A stretch of 64,000 bases of DNA from the NCBI RefSeq assembly GCF_029873215.1, contig NZ_CP123620.1, positions 3,596,001 through 3,660,000 of the forward strand, written 5' to 3'. The notes under the pieces were generated by a model. That model saw nothing but the letters and a program-made list of their open reading frames with translations, was not told where the DNA came from and did not search any database. The translations under genes and the position numbers were made by a program. Within the stretch, counting starts at the first letter, position 1; each line of letters starts with the position of its first letter. Origin of the DNA: Nocardioides sp. BP30 (GTDB lineage Bacteria; Actinomycetota; Actinomycetes; Propionibacteriales; Nocardioidaceae). Of this stretch, positions 24,955 through 34,673 are shown in pieces.

Positions 24955-25557
24955 ATGACCACCCTCGTGCTGGCCTCGCAGTCCCCCGCCCGCCTGCAGA
25001 CCCTGCGCAACGCCGGGATCGAGCCCGTGGTGATCGTCAGCGGCGTCGACGAGAGCCGGCTCGACGGCCTCGCGCCCCGCGAGCTCGCCCTCGGATTGGC
25101 CGAGCTCAAGTGTCGCGCGGTCGCGGAGCGGGCCGAGGTGCCGCACGGCGCGCTGGTGCTGGGCTGCGACAGCGTGCTCGAGCTCGACGGTCGCCCGCTG
25201 GGCAAGCCGCACACCGCCGCCGTCGCCACGGCGCGCTGGCACGAGCTGCGCGGCCGCAGCGGCGTACTGGTGACCGGGCACGCCCTGCTCGACACCGCCA
25301 CCGGTCGCCTGGTCAGCCGCACCGCTGAGACGACGGTGCACTTCGCGGAGGTCACCGACGCCGAGATCGAGGCGTACGTCGCCACGGGCGAGCCGCTGCA
25401 CGTCGCGGGAGCATTCACGATCGACGGGCTCGGTGGCGCGTTCGTGACAGGCATCGAGGGTGACCACCACAACGTGGTCGGCGTCAGCCTGCCGCTGGTC
25501 AGGAACCTGGTCGCCGCTCTGGGGCACCAGTGGACGGCGCTGTGGGCTCCTCGGTGA
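24955..25557 (+). CDS. maf: Maf family nucleotide pyrophosphatase
   Basis: A 200-residue protein. LASQSPARLQTLRNAGI at the N-terminus (the SxxR motif of Maf), GCDSVLELDGRPLGKP near 72 and the terminal FTIDGLGGAFVTGIEGDHHNVVGVSLPL are Maf signatures. Maf enzymes hydrolyse non-canonical NTPs or dTTP/UTP to monophosphates and affect septation. ATG 24955 starts exactly at the conserved beta-strand. The last 59 bases overlap the convergent gtrA-like gene. Confidence 0.93.
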   Translation: MTTLVLASQSPARLQTLRNAGIEPVVIVSGVDESRLDGLAPRELALGLAELKCRAVAERAEVPHGALVLGCDSVLELDGRPLGKPHTAAVATARWHELRGRSGVLVTGHALLDTATGRLVSRTAETTVHFAEVTDAEIEAYVATGEPLHVAGAFTIDGLGGAFVTGIEGDHHNVVGVSLPLVRNLVAALGHQWTALWAPR

Positions 25558-26065
25558 GCACGCCGACCCCGCTGCCCTCCGCCGCACCGGGCAGGACGCT
25601 CGGGTCGTCGTAGACCTCGATGTAGTGGATCGGCCGGTGGAAGACGAACCGCCGGAAGAGGTAGAACCGCGCCACCTGGGAGATCAGCAGACCCACCACG
25701 TTGCCGGAGATGTTGTCGGCCAGGCCGCTCTGCAGGTCGAGCACGTGCCGGCTGAACCACAGACAGCCGACCGGGATCGTGATCATCGTGATGATGTTGA
25801 TGACGGCGTAGGACAGGAAGCCCTCGCCGGGCTTGCGATCGGCGCGCTCCTTGAACGTCCAACGCCGGGAGAGCTCGTAGGAGACCAGCATCCCGACGGC
25901 GTGGGAGACGATGTAGGCGGTCGTGATGTGGCGGTGCAACGGGGACCACAGGCGGTAGGGCTCGTAGGCCAGCCAGTTGTAGAGCAGCACGGCGACGGCG
26001 GTCGAGACGGCGCCTACCGCCATGAACCGCCCAGCCTCGCCGACGATGCGGCTCACCCTTGACAC
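25499..26065 (-). CDS. GtrA-like membrane protein
   Basis: A 188-residue integral membrane protein with four hydrophobic segments (about 13-32, 46-64, 86-104 and 119-140). The GtrA pattern is FMAVGAVSTAVAVLLYNWL at the start and SHAVGMLVSYELSRRWTF after helix 2. GtrA-type proteins are thought to move polyprenyl-linked sugars across the membrane. The C-terminal 40 residues are hydrophilic and overlap the maf gene. GTG at 26065 or at 26056 could both be the start. Confidence 0.88.
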   Translation of the reverse strand: MSRVSRIVGEAGRFMAVGAVSTAVAVLLYNWLAYEPYRLWSPLHRHITTAYIVSHAVGMLVSYELSRRWTFKERADRKPGEGFLSYAVINIITMITIPVGCLWFSRHVLDLQSGLADNISGNVVGLLISQVARFYLFRRFVFHRPIHYIEVYDDPSVLPGAAEGSGVGVLTEEPTAPSTGAPERRPGS

Positions 26066-26184
26066 GACGCCAACCCTACGGGTCCGAGTCGCGTAACCTC
26101 CGTCACACCCCGCGCAGTCATCCGGCCGGTACAGTCGCCCCGTTCGCCCATGACTGGGCGCGATGAGCCGAACGAGGAGTGACG

Positions 26185-27969
26185 TTGAGCAAGCCGCTGG
26201 CCAAGGTGCTGATCGCCAACCGCGGAGAGATCGCCGTCCGGGTGATCCGCGCGTGCAAGGACGCGGGCATCGGGTCCGTCGCCGTCTACGCCGAGCCCGA
26301 CCGCGACGCGCTGCACGTGCGCCTGGCCGACGAGGCCTACTCCCTCGGCGGCTCGACGCCGGCCGAGTCCTACCTCTCGATCGAGAAGATCGTCGCGGCG
26401 GCGAAGCAGTCGGGTGCCGACTCGGTCCACCCCGGCTACGGCTTCCTGGCCGAGAACGCCGACTTCGCCCAGGCCGTCATCGACGCCGGGCTGATCTGGA
26501 TCGGCCCGCCGCCGGCGGCGATCGAGGCGCTGGGCGACAAGGCCAAGGCCAAGCACATCGCCGAGCGGGCCAACGCGCCGCTGGCGCCGGGCACCAAGGA
26601 CCCGGTCAAGGACGCCGACGAGGTCGTGGAGTTCGCCAAGGCCAACGGCCTGCCGGTCGCGATCAAGGCCGTCTTCGGCGGCGGCGGTCGTGGCCTGAAG
26701 GTCGCCCGCACGCTCGAGGAGATCCCTGACGCCTACGAGTCGGCGGTGCGCGAGGCGGTCACCGCCTTCGGCCGCGGCGAGTGCCTGGTCGAGAAGTTCC
26801 TCGACAAGCCCCGGCACGTCGAGACCCAGTGCCTGGCCGACCAGCACGGCAACGTCGTGGTGGTCTCCACCCGCGACTGCTCGCTGCAGCGCCGCAACCA
26901 GAAGCTGGTCGAGGAGGCACCGGCGCCGTTCCTCACCGAGGCCCAGGTGAGCGAGCTCTACGAGTCCTCCAAGCGGATCCTGAAGGAGGCCGGCTACTAC
27001 GGCGCCGGCACGTGCGAGTTCCTGGTCGCGCAGGACGGCTCGATCTCCTTCCTGGAGGTCAACACCCGCCTGCAGGTCGAGCACTGCGTCTCCGAGGAGG
27101 TCAGCGGCATCGACCTGGTCCGCGAGATGTTCCGCGTCGCGGCCGGCGAGGAGCTCGGCTACGGCGACCCCGAGATCATCGGCCACTCCATCGAGTACCG
27201 GATCAATGCCGAGGACGGCGGCCGCAACTTCATGCCCGCCCCCGGCACCCTGACCGCGTGGAACCCGCCCCAGGGCCCCGGCGTACGGGTCGACGGCGGC
27301 TACGAGAACGGGGAGACCATCCCCGGCTCGTTCGACTCGCTGATCGCCAAGCTGATCGTCACCGGCCGCGACCGCACCCAGGCCCTGGAGCGTTCGCGAC
27401 GCGCGCTGGACGAGTTCGTCGTCGACGGCATGCCGACGGTGCTCCCCTTCCACCGGGCGGTCGTGAACGACCCGGCCTACGTCGGCCCCTCGACCCCGAG
27501 CGGCGAGGGCTCCTTCGACGTCTACACCCAGTGGATCGAGACCGACTTCGACAACCAGATCGAGCCGTACTCCGGCGCCGCCGGCGAGGCGGCCGAGGAC
27601 GGCGAGCGGCAGACCGTCGTCGTCGAGGTCGGCGGCAAGCGGCTCTCGGTGGTCATCCCGGCCGGGCTGGGAGGCCTCTCCGCCGGCGCCGCCGCGACCG
27701 GTGCGAAGAAGCCCAAGCGCGCCAGCGGCAAGAAGGCCGGCGCCGCCGTCTCCGGGGACGCCGTCACCTCGCCGATGCAGGGCACCGTGGTCAAGGTCGT
27801 CGTCGAGGAGGGCCAGACGGTCGCCGAGGGCGAGACCATCGTGGTCATCGAGGCGATGAAGATGGAGCAGCCGCTCAAGGCCCACAAGGCCGGCACCGTG
27901 ACCGGGCTCGCCGCCGCGGTCGGCGAGACCGTCGGCAACGGCGCCGTCATCTGCGAGCTCAAGGACTGA
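26185..27969 (+). CDS. accA: Acetyl-/propionyl-CoA carboxylase biotin carboxylase + BCCP subunit (AccA3-like)
   Basis: A 594-residue biotin-dependent carboxylase alpha chain. The biotin carboxylase part spans about 1-450 ([51 protein letters not shown]). A Lys-rich linker leads to the biotinyl domain with EAMKMEQP, where Lys559 carries biotin. It charges biotin with CO2 for partner beta subunits encoded elsewhere, for fatty and mycolic-type acid or propionyl-CoA metabolism. TTG 26185 is preferred to GTG 26179 because GAGGAG sits five bases before it. Confidence 0.93.
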   Translation: MSKPLAKVLIANRGEIAVRVIRACKDAGIGSVAVYAEPDRDALHVRLADEAYSLGGSTPAESYLSIEKIVAAAKQSGADSVHPGYGFLAENADFAQAVIDAGLIWIGPPPAAIEALGDKAKAKHIAERANAPLAPGTKDPVKDADEVVEFAKANGLPVAIKAVFGGGGRGLKVARTLEEIPDAYESAVREAVTAFGRGECLVEKFLDKPRHVETQCLADQHGNVVVVSTRDCSLQRRNQKLVEEAPAPFLTEAQVSELYESSKRILKEAGYYGAGTCEFLVAQDGSISFLEVNTRLQVEHCVSEEVSGIDLVREMFRVAAGEELGYGDPEIIGHSIEYRINAEDGGRNFMPAPGTLTAWNPPQGPGVRVDGGYENGETIPGSFDSLIAKLIVTGRDRTQALERSRRALDEFVVDGMPTVLPFHRAVVNDPAYVGPSTPSGEGSFDVYTQWIETDFDNQIEPYSGAAGEAAEDGERQTVVVEVGGKRLSVVIPAGLGGLSAGAAATGAKKPKRASGKKAGAAVSGDAVTSPMQGTVVKVVVEEGQTVAEGETIVVIEAMKMEQPLKAHKAGTVTGLAAAVGETVGNGAVICELKD

Positions 27970-28006
27970 CCTTCCCGATCCCGCGGGGGTGTGACTCACG
28001 ACGAGG

Positions 28007-28030
28007 CTGATCGGTCCGGGACCCGATCAG
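28007..28030. terminator. Hairpin after the biotin carboxylase gene
   Basis: An eight-base inverted repeat CTGATCGG/CCGATCAG with an eight-base loop, 38 bases after the stop of the carboxylase gene. No U-tract is present. Confidence 0.55.
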
Positions 28031-28063
28031 GTGACGGTCGGGCAGAAGGCGCATGATGGAGAC

Positions 28064-28231
28064 GTGCTCCTTCTGGCTGCGACCGACAACACCCAGAGCC
28101 ACGATGTGGCCGGCGTGGTGGCGGTCATCGGTGTGTTCGTGGTGATGCTGGCCCTCTTCTCCGGTCTGATCTGGCTGGCCTTCCGAGCCGCCAGGCGCGG
28201 GCGGGCCACCTGGGCGGACGACGACAGGTGA
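28064..28231 (+). CDS. Small membrane protein, 55 residues
   Basis: A short frame with one clear membrane helix (GVVAVIGVFVVMLALFSGLIWLAF as two joined stretches) followed by a basic then acidic tail (RRGRATWADDDR). The GTG at 28064 is chosen; the other in-frame GTG (28031) abuts the terminator hairpin and has no ribosome site. Function unknown. It lies between the two biotin-enzyme genes on the same strand. Confidence 0.5.
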   Translation: MLLLAATDNTQSHDVAGVVAVIGVFVVMLALFSGLIWLAFRAARRGRATWADDDR

Positions 28232-28327
28232 GGGTGGGCGAACCCGCGACGGGGTGACTCATCGGTAACTTCCGGCACGGGCGTCGCAGCCTGTGAGACG
28301 CCCCTGTCACGGTCGACCCGCGACCAA

Positions 28328-28333
28328 TACGTT
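28328..28333 (+). promoter_or_regulatory. TANNNT -10 hexamer (TACGTT) for pyc
   Basis: TACGTT ends seven bases before the pyc ATG at 28341 with no Shine-Dalgarno sequence, so pyc is probably leaderless. Confidence 0.5.
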
Positions 28334-28340
28334 GGCCCGC

Positions 28341-31300
28341 ATGTTCCGGAAAATCCTGGTGGCCAACCGTGGTGAGATCGCGATCCGAGCTTTCCGCGCG
28401 GCCTATGAGCTCGGCGCCAAGACCGTCGCCGTCTACCCGTACGAGGACCGTGGGTCCGAGCACCGTCTCAAGGCCGACGAGGCCTACGAGATCGGCGAGC
28501 TCGGCCACCCCGTCCGCACCTACCTCGATCCCGAGGCCATCGTGGCCGCGGCCGTGCAGGCCGGCGCCGACGCGGTCTACCCCGGCTACGGCTTCCTCTC
28601 GGAGAATCCCGCGCTGGCCGAGGCGTGCGCCCGAGCCGGCATCACGTTCATCGGCCCCAGCGTCGAGGTCCTGGAGCTGACCGGGAACAAGGCCCGCGCG
28701 ATCGCGGCCGCCCGCGAGGCCGGCGTACCGACGCTGCAGAGCGTCGCCCCCTCGACGGATGCCGACGAGCTCATCGCCGCGGCCTCCGCGCTGCCCTATC
28801 CGCTGTTCGTCAAGGCCGTCGCCGGTGGCGGTGGCCGGGGCATGCGGCGCGTCGACGAGGCCGGCGAGAACGACAGCAAGCTGCGCGAGGCGGTCGAGAC
28901 CTGCATGCGGGAGGCGGAGGCCGCGTTCGGCGACCCCACCGTCTTCATCGAGCAGGCGGTCGTGGAGCCGCGGCACATCGAGGTGCAGATCCTGGCCGAC
29001 GCGACCGGCGAGGTGATCCACCTCTTCGAGCGCGACTGCTCGGTGCAGCGCCGCCACCAGAAGGTCGTGGAGATCGCGCCGGCCCCCAACCTCGACCCCG
29101 AGCTGCGGGCCCGGATCTGCGCCGACGCGGTCCGGTTCGCCAAGGCGATCGGCTACTCGTGCGCCGGCACGGTGGAGTTCCTGCTCGATCCGGCCGGCAA
29201 CTACGTCTTCATCGAGATGAACCCCCGCATCCAGGTCGAGCACACCGTGACCGAGGAGGTCACCGACGTCGACCTCGTGCAGTCCCAGATGCGGATCGCC
29301 TCCGGTGAGACGCTGGCCGACCTCGGCCTCGCCCAGGAGACGGTGCAGCTGCGCGGTGCGGCGCTGCAGTGCCGGATCACCACCGAGGACCCGGCCAACG
29401 GCTTCCGGCCCGACACCGGGGTGATCACCACCTACCGCTCCCCCGGCGGCGCCGGTGTGCGCGTCGACGGCGGCACCACCTTCACCGGCGCCGAGATCAG
29501 CCCGCACTTCGACTCGATGCTGGCCAAGCTCACCTGTCGCGGCCGGACGTTCGAGGACGCCGTCAAGCGCGCCCGCCGCGCCGTCGCTGAGTTCCGCATC
29601 CGTGGGGTGGCCACCAACATCCCGTTCCTGCAGGCGCTGCTGGACGACCCGGACTTCGACGCGGGCCGGATCACCACCTCGTTCATCGAGACCCACCCGC
29701 AGCTGCTGACCGCGCGGGCCTCGGGTGACCGCGGCACCAAGCTGCTGACCTACCTGGCCGACGTCACCGTCAACAAGCCGTACGGCGAGGCGCCCGTCTC
29801 GGTCAGCCCCGTCACGAAGCTGGCACCGCTCGACGCCACCGCCCCGGTGCCGGCCGGCACCCGGCAGCAGCTGCTCGAGCTCGGGCCCGAGGGCTTCGCC
29901 GCCGCGCTGCGCGCCCAGACCGCCGTGGCGGTCACCGACACCACCTTCCGTGACGCGCACCAGTCGCTGCTGGCCACCCGGGTCCGCACCCGCGACCTGC
30001 TCGACGTGGCCGGCCACGTCGCCCGCACGACGCCGCAGCTGTGGTCGCTGGAGGCGTGGGGTGGCGCGACGTACGACGTGGCCCTGCGTTTCCTCTCCGA
30101 GGACCCGTGGGAGCGGCTGGCGGCACTGCGCGAGGCGGTGCCCAACATCGGCCTGCAGATGCTGCTGCGCGGCCGCAACACGGTCGGCTACACGCCCTAC
30201 CCGGTCTCGGTGACCAACGCCTTCGTGGCCGAGGCCGCCGCGACCGGCATCGACGTCTTCCGGATCTTCGACGCGCTCAACGACGTGGAGCAGATGCGGC
30301 CCGCGATCGAGGCCGTCCGCGCGACCGGGACCACCGTGGCCGAGGTGGCGCTGTGCTACACCGGCGACCTGTCCAACCCGGCCGAGAAGCTCTACACCCT
30401 CGACTACTACCTGCGGCTGGCCGAGCAGATCGTCGAGGCCGGGGCGCACGTGCTGGCGATCAAGGACATGGCCGGTCTGCTGCGCGCACCCGCGGCCCGG
30501 ACGCTGGTGACGGCGCTGCGGGAGAGCTTCGACCTGCCGGTGCACCTGCACACCCACGACACCCCCGGCGGCCAGCTGGCCACGCTCACCGCCGCGATCG
30601 AGGCCGGGGTCGACGCCGTCGACGCCGCCTGCGCAGCGATGGCCGGCACCACCTCCCAGCCGCCGCTGTCCTCGCTGGTCGCCGCGACCGACTTCACCGA
30701 GCGCGCCACCGGCCTCGACCTGGCGGCCGTCAACGCGATCGAGCCCTACTGGGAGGCCGTGCGGCGCGTCTACGCGCCCTTCGAGTCCGGGCTGCCGGCC
30801 CCGACCGGCCGCGTCTACCGGCACGAGATCCCCGGCGGTCAGCTCTCCAACCTGCGCCAGCAGGCCATCGCCCTGGGCCTCGGCGAGCGGTTCGAGGACA
30901 TCGAGGACATGTACGCCGCCGCCAACGACATCCTCGGCCGCGTCCCGAAGGTCACCCCCTCCTCCAAGGTGATCGGCGACCTGGCGCTGGCCCTGGTCGC
31001 CGCCGGCGCGGATCCGGTGAAGTTCGCCGAGGACCCGGCCTCCTACGACGTGCCGGCCTCCGTGATCGGATTCCTGCACGGCGAACTCGGTGACCCGCCG
31101 GGCGGCTGGCCCGAGCCGTTCCGCTCGCGCGCGATCGAGGGCCGGCCGTGGACGCCGCCGGCCGAGGAGCTCGCCGCGGACGACGAGGCAGCGCTGGCCG
31201 GCGACGCGGGGACCACCGACGCGACCCGCCGTGCCACCCTCAACCGGCTGCTGTTCCCCGGCCCGACGCGCGACTTCGCCGAGGCCCGCTCCACCTGGGG

Positions 31301-31751
31301 CGACGTGTCGGTGCTGACCACGCTGGACTACCTCTACGGGCTGCGCGCCGGCGAGGAGCACGTCGTCGAGCTCGAACCCGGCGTGCAGCTGTTCGTCGGC
31401 CTGCAGGCCGTCTCCGAGCCCGACGAGCGCGGCTACCGCACCGTGCTGGCCACCCTCAACGGCCAGCTGCGCCCGGTGTCGGTGCGCGACCGTTCGGTCT
31501 CCGCCGAGGCCGCCGCGGCGGAGAAGGCAGACATCGCAGTGCCCGGCCAGGTCGCGGCCCCGTTCCAGGGCGTGGTGACCGTCGGCGTCGAAGTCGGCGA
31601 CACCGTCGCCGCAGGCGACACGGTGGCCACCATCGAGGCGATGAAGATGGAGGCCGCCATCACCGCACCCGTCGGCGGCACCGTCCGCCGGGTCGCGCTG
31701 AGCGGCACGCAGTCGGTCGAGGGCGGCGACCTCGTGCTGGTGATCGGCTGA
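28341..31751 (+). CDS. pyc: Pyruvate carboxylase
   Basis: A 1136-residue single-chain enzyme making oxaloacetate from pyruvate and bicarbonate. It has a biotin carboxylase domain (1-450: ILVANRGEIAIRAFRAAYE, HPGYG-type YPGYGFLSENP, AGGGGRGMR, EMNPRIQVEHT), a carboxyltransferase domain (about 530-800: DTTFRDAHQS near 533 and metal-binding HLHTHDTPGG near 735), and a biotinyl domain ending with EAMKMEAA, where Lys1102 carries biotin. Length and order are normal for the alpha4 type. ATG 28341 is right at the conserved start, and a leaderless -10 precedes it. Confidence 0.97.
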   Translation: MFRKILVANRGEIAIRAFRAAYELGAKTVAVYPYEDRGSEHRLKADEAYEIGELGHPVRTYLDPEAIVAAAVQAGADAVYPGYGFLSENPALAEACARAGITFIGPSVEVLELTGNKARAIAAAREAGVPTLQSVAPSTDADELIAAASALPYPLFVKAVAGGGGRGMRRVDEAGENDSKLREAVETCMREAEAAFGDPTVFIEQAVVEPRHIEVQILADATGEVIHLFERDCSVQRRHQKVVEIAPAPNLDPELRARICADAVRFAKAIGYSCAGTVEFLLDPAGNYVFIEMNPRIQVEHTVTEEVTDVDLVQSQMRIASGETLADLGLAQETVQLRGAALQCRITTEDPANGFRPDTGVITTYRSPGGAGVRVDGGTTFTGAEISPHFDSMLAKLTCRGRTFEDAVKRARRAVAEFRIRGVATNIPFLQALLDDPDFDAGRITTSFIETHPQLLTARASGDRGTKLLTYLADVTVNKPYGEAPVSVSPVTKLAPLDATAPVPAGTRQQLLELGPEGFAAALRAQTAVAVTDTTFRDAHQSLLATRVRTRDLLDVAGHVARTTPQLWSLEAWGGATYDVALRFLSEDPWERLAALREAVPNIGLQMLLRGRNTVGYTPYPVSVTNAFVAEAAATGIDVFRIFDALNDVEQMRPAIEAVRATGTTVAEVALCYTGDLSNPAEKLYTLDYYLRLAEQIVEAGAHVLAIKDMAGLLRAPAARTLVTALRESFDLPVHLHTHDTPGGQLATLTAAIEAGVDAVDAACAAMAGTTSQPPLSSLVAATDFTERATGLDLAAVNAIEPYWEAVRRVYAPFESGLPAPTGRVYRHEIPGGQLSNLRQQAIALGLGERFEDIEDMYAAANDILGRVPKVTPSSKVIGDLALALVAAGADPVKFAEDPASYDVPASVIGFLHGELGDPPGGWPEPFRSRAIEGRPWTPPAEELAADDEAALAGDAGTTDATRRATLNRLLFPGPTRDFAEARSTWGDVSVLTTLDYLYGLRAGEEHVVELEPGVQLFVGLQAVSEPDERGYRTVLATLNGQLRPVSVRDRSVSAEAAAAEKADIAVPGQVAAPFQGVVTVGVEVGDTVAAGDTVATIEAMKMEAAITAPVGGTVRRVALSGTQSVEGGDLVLVIG

Positions 31752-31761
31752 GCCCGGGCTC

Positions 31762-31800
31762 GTGGAGTGTCACGGTGACCGTGTCAGCGTGACACTCCAC
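31762..31800. terminator. Bidirectional hairpin terminator overlapping a gene end
   Basis: A perfect 12-base inverted repeat (GTGGAGTGTCAC and GTGACACTCCAC) with a 15-base loop, between pyc and the convergent SpoIID-like gene. It overlaps the last 17 bases of the latter's coding sequence. Confidence 0.7.
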
Positions 31801-33031
31801 GGCGGTGGGCGCTGGGGCTGGGCGACGTGGTCCCGCTCGGCAGGGTGATGCTGAACCACGTCGAGCGCAGCCCGGCGAAGCTGCGGAACGCATCCCCGCT
31901 GACGGTGACGCTGCCACCGGTCCCGCTGAGCGTCACCGTGGCGACGTAGCCGGCGCCGGGTGCGTTGGCGCTCGACGGGGTCACCTTCACGCCCGTGAGC
32001 TGGCCGATCGCCGGCCAACGCTGCTCGATGGCGGCCGGCGTCACGCTGGTGCTCCAACCCCTGTACGGCGAGACCGCTGCGTCGTACCGATCCGTCTGCG
32101 AGACCAGGTACGGCTGGCCGCCGGCCAGGCTGGCGCCGCCGTTGCTGGCGGAGAACTGGGTGAAGGCTGGCTGGCCGGCGTAGGTCAGGATCTGGCCGGC
32201 GGTGGCGGTGACGGCCGCGTTGGAGGCGGCCTGCTCGCCGCTGTAGCCGCCGTAGACCTGGCAGGCGGAGGTGTCGCAGATCTGGTAGTAGCCGTGCTGG
32301 CCGGCGCGCTCGAAGGCGGCGTAGGTGCGGGCGGCCACCGCCTGCGCCTCGACGGCGGCGGTGTGCCACAGCGCCGGCATCTCGCGCGGCACCACGCCCT
32401 GCAGGTAGCGATCCAGCGGCAGGATGTTGACCGTGTCGCGGTCCAGGCCGCCGGGGTGCGGGCTGGCAGCGCGCAGGGTGCCGCGGTAGGCGACCGTGCG
32501 GTGACCCGGCAGCACCAGCGTGACCGGTGCGCCCGCGGCGGCGAACTGCAGATCACCGCTGACGGTGGCGAGCTTGTGCCACGCCTTGAGCTTGTACTGC
32601 ACCTTGCTGCGCCCGCCCGCGAGCGGCACGATCCGCCACCGGGTGGCGTGCGGCTGGCGCTTCGTGAGCCTCCAGGTGCGGGCGTGGCCGACCCAGCGGG
32701 CGGTGAGCCCGTCCCGCGCCAGCACGACCACCGAGCGGGTGGTGTCCGCCGTGATCAGCACGCGGACATTCCCGGTGGCGCTCCCCCATGCCGTGCCCGG
32801 GTAGTAGAAGCCGACGATCCTGCGGTAGTCCAGGCCCTGGCGGGCGGCGCCCTCGGCCCCCCACTGCGACATCCCGTGGCCGTGACCGTAGCCGTTGCCG
32901 CGCACTGTCAGCGGCCCCGTGACCACCGCGCCGGGCTTGGCCTGGGCGGCGGGTGCGGCGAGCGGCAGCACCGCGGCGAGGAGGCCGAGGACCAGACCGG
33001 CGATCGGGGCGAGCGGGCGACGTACGGACAT
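31784..33031 (-). CDS. Secreted SpoIID/LytB-domain protein
   Basis: A 415-residue exported protein. Residues 1-32 are a signal peptide ending APAAQA. GNGYGHGHGMSQWGAEGAA (about 45-63) and the SpoIID core (LDRYLQGVVPREMPALWHTAAVEAQAVAARTYA, about 205-237) follow. SpoIID domains bind or cleave glycan strands of peptidoglycan; in non-sporulating actinobacteria they are thought to act in wall remodelling. GGASLAGG and the C-terminal beta-rich part complete the protein. A terminator hairpin overlaps its 3' end. Confidence 0.9.
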   Translation of the reverse strand: MSVRRPLAPIAGLVLGLLAAVLPLAAPAAQAKPGAVVTGPLTVRGNGYGHGHGMSQWGAEGAARQGLDYRRIVGFYYPGTAWGSATGNVRVLITADTTRSVVVLARDGLTARWVGHARTWRLTKRQPHATRWRIVPLAGGRSKVQYKLKAWHKLATVSGDLQFAAAGAPVTLVLPGHRTVAYRGTLRAASPHPGGLDRDTVNILPLDRYLQGVVPREMPALWHTAAVEAQAVAARTYAAFERAGQHGYYQICDTSACQVYGGYSGEQAASNAAVTATAGQILTYAGQPAFTQFSASNGGASLAGGQPYLVSQTDRYDAAVSPYRGWSTSVTPAAIEQRWPAIGQLTGVKVTPSSANAPGAGYVATVTLSGTGGSVTVSGDAFRSFAGLRSTWFSITLPSGTTSPSPSAHRRGVSR

Positions 33032-33114
33032 GGATGTCTCCTCCGTCGTTCGGGGGTACGGCGACGGTAACCCATCGGCAGCCGCACGATCCGGACGAGT
33101 GAAGACCCGAGCGC

Positions 33115-33147
33115 CGAGACGTCACTTCTCGCGGGTCGAGACGTCAC
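33115..33147. repeat. 11-base direct repeat (CGAGACGTCAC)
   Basis: Two exact copies, 22 bases apart start to start, lie in the 149-base gap upstream of the SpoIID-like gene. Each holds the palindromic core GACGTC, so these could be a protein-binding pair or part of a dispersed intergenic repeat. Confidence 0.4.
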
Positions 33148-33180
33148 ATCCGGGAGGTCGAGTGGCCGGAGGCGGCCGGC

Positions 33181-34590
33181 TCAGTCGACGCGGTGCAGGC
33201 GCCGGGCGGCTTCGGCCGTGGAGCCGCTCAACGACGGGTAGACCGTGAACGCGTTGGCGAGCTGGTCGACTGTCAGGTTCGCCTTGACCGCCAGGCTGAT
33301 CGGATGGATCAGCTCGCTGGCCCGCGGGCCCACGACGACCCCGCCGACAACGACACCGCTGCCGCGTCGCGCGATGAGCTTGACGAAACCGTCGGTGATG
33401 CCCTGCATCTTGGCGCGCGGGTTGCCGTTGAGGTCGAGCTTGACCACGTCGGCCTCGATCGCGCCGCTGGTCACCGCGGCCTCCGACCAGCCGACGGTGG
33501 CGATCTCGGGGCTGGTGAAGACGTTGGAGCTGATCTCCTTGAGGTCGACCGGCTGGACCGCGTCACCGAGGAAGTGCCGCATCGCGACCCGGCCCGCCAT
33601 CGCCGCCACGCTGGCGAGCATGAAGCCGCCCGTGCAGTCGCCGGCGGCGTACACGCCGGGGGCGGTGGTGCGGCTGACCTTGTCGATCCTGATGAAGCCG
33701 CCGTCGTCGACCTGGACGCCGGCCGCCTCGAGGCCGAGGTCCTCGGTGTTCGGGATCGAGCCCAGGGCGAGGATGCAGTGGCTGCCGGTGACCGTGCGGC
33801 CGTCCATCAGGGTGACGGTGACAGCGTCACCCTCACGGGCGACCGAGGCCATCCGCGAGTTGCCGAGGATGTTCATCCCGCGTCGCTCGAGCACGTCCTG
33901 GAGAACCTCGGCGGCGTCGGCGTCCTCCCCGGGCAGCACCCGGTCGCGGCTGCTCACCAGGGTGACCTGCGAGCCGAGGGCGAGATAGGCGCTGGCGAAC
34001 TCCGCGCCGGTGACCCCCGAGCCGACCACGATCATGTGCTCGGGCCGCTCGTCCAGGTCGTAGACCTGCTCCCAGGTGAGGATCCGCTCACCGTCGGGCT
34101 GCGCCGAGGCGAGCACGCGTGGCCGGGCTCCGGTCGCGATCAGAACGCTGTCCGCGTGCAGGACCTCCTCGGAACCGTCGGGTGCGGTGGCGATCACCTC
34201 GCCGCCGGCGGCGCCGGCGCCCGGGCCGAGCCGTCCGGTGCCCTTGACGATGCGGATGTCGCGCCGGGACAGGCGGCCCTCGATGTCGGCGGACTGCGCG
34301 GCGGCCAGCGACTTCACCCGTGCGTTCACCTTGGCCAGGTCGACGCCCAGCTGCGTCGCGGCGTCACCGTCGTGGTCCTCGAAGCTGATGCCCAGCTCGG
34401 CGGCCTGGGCCATGTCGGTCATCACCTCGGCGGTGGCGATCAGGGTCTTGCTCGGCACGCAGTCGGTGAGGACGGCGCTGCCGCCGATGCCGTCCCGGTC
34501 GACGACGGTAACCTCGGCTCCGAGCTGCTGGGCCACCAGCGCCGCCTCGTACCCGCCGGGTCCCCCACCGATGATCACGACCTTTGGCAT
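33181..34590 (-). CDS. NAD(P)H-quinone reductase of the flavoprotein disulfide reductase family (LpdA Rv3303c-like)
   Basis: A 469-residue FAD enzyme. FAD motif GGGPGGYEAA is at 8-17 and the second nucleotide motif VVGSGVTGAEFA near 190. The redox site reads GGSAVLTDCVPSK: Cys44 is present but the partner Cys is Ala39, so it cannot act as a lipoamide dehydrogenase. The Mycobacterium tuberculosis LpdA/Rv3303c group shows the same single-Cys site and reduces quinones (recalled). The canonical lipoamide dehydrogenase is separate, at 49336. Confidence 0.9.
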   Translation of the reverse strand: MPKVVIIGGGPGGYEAALVAQQLGAEVTVVDRDGIGGSAVLTDCVPSKTLIATAEVMTDMAQAAELGISFEDHDGDAATQLGVDLAKVNARVKSLAAAQSADIEGRLSRRDIRIVKGTGRLGPGAGAAGGEVIATAPDGSEEVLHADSVLIATGARPRVLASAQPDGERILTWEQVYDLDERPEHMIVVGSGVTGAEFASAYLALGSQVTLVSSRDRVLPGEDADAAEVLQDVLERRGMNILGNSRMASVAREGDAVTVTLMDGRTVTGSHCILALGSIPNTEDLGLEAAGVQVDDGGFIRIDKVSRTTAPGVYAAGDCTGGFMLASVAAMAGRVAMRHFLGDAVQPVDLKEISSNVFTSPEIATVGWSEAAVTSGAIEADVVKLDLNGNPRAKMQGITDGFVKLIARRGSGVVVGGVVVGPRASELIHPISLAVKANLTVDQLANAFTVYPSLSGSTAEAARRLHRVD

Positions 34591-34673
34591 GGCGTCATCC
34601 TCTCATCAGGCGCGGGCGGGCTAGAAAACGGCCGAGAGGTCAGGTCGTTGCCGTCGAGACGGCCGGCGAGGGC

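Noticed and set aside
26053..27999. A 648-codon minus-strand frame across the biotin carboxylase gene
   Set aside because: Antisense shadow; composition is repetitive and no family motif is visible.
28031..28063. GTG at 28031 as start of the small membrane protein
   Set aside because: It directly abuts a hairpin and has no ribosome site or TANNNT hexamer; the GTG at 28064 keeps the whole membrane helix.
28125..31361. A 1078-codon open frame on the minus strand across pyc
   Set aside because: It is the mirror of a fully supported pyruvate carboxylase; its translation is low-complexity Gly/Arg/Val/Gln without motifs, a normal effect of high GC content.
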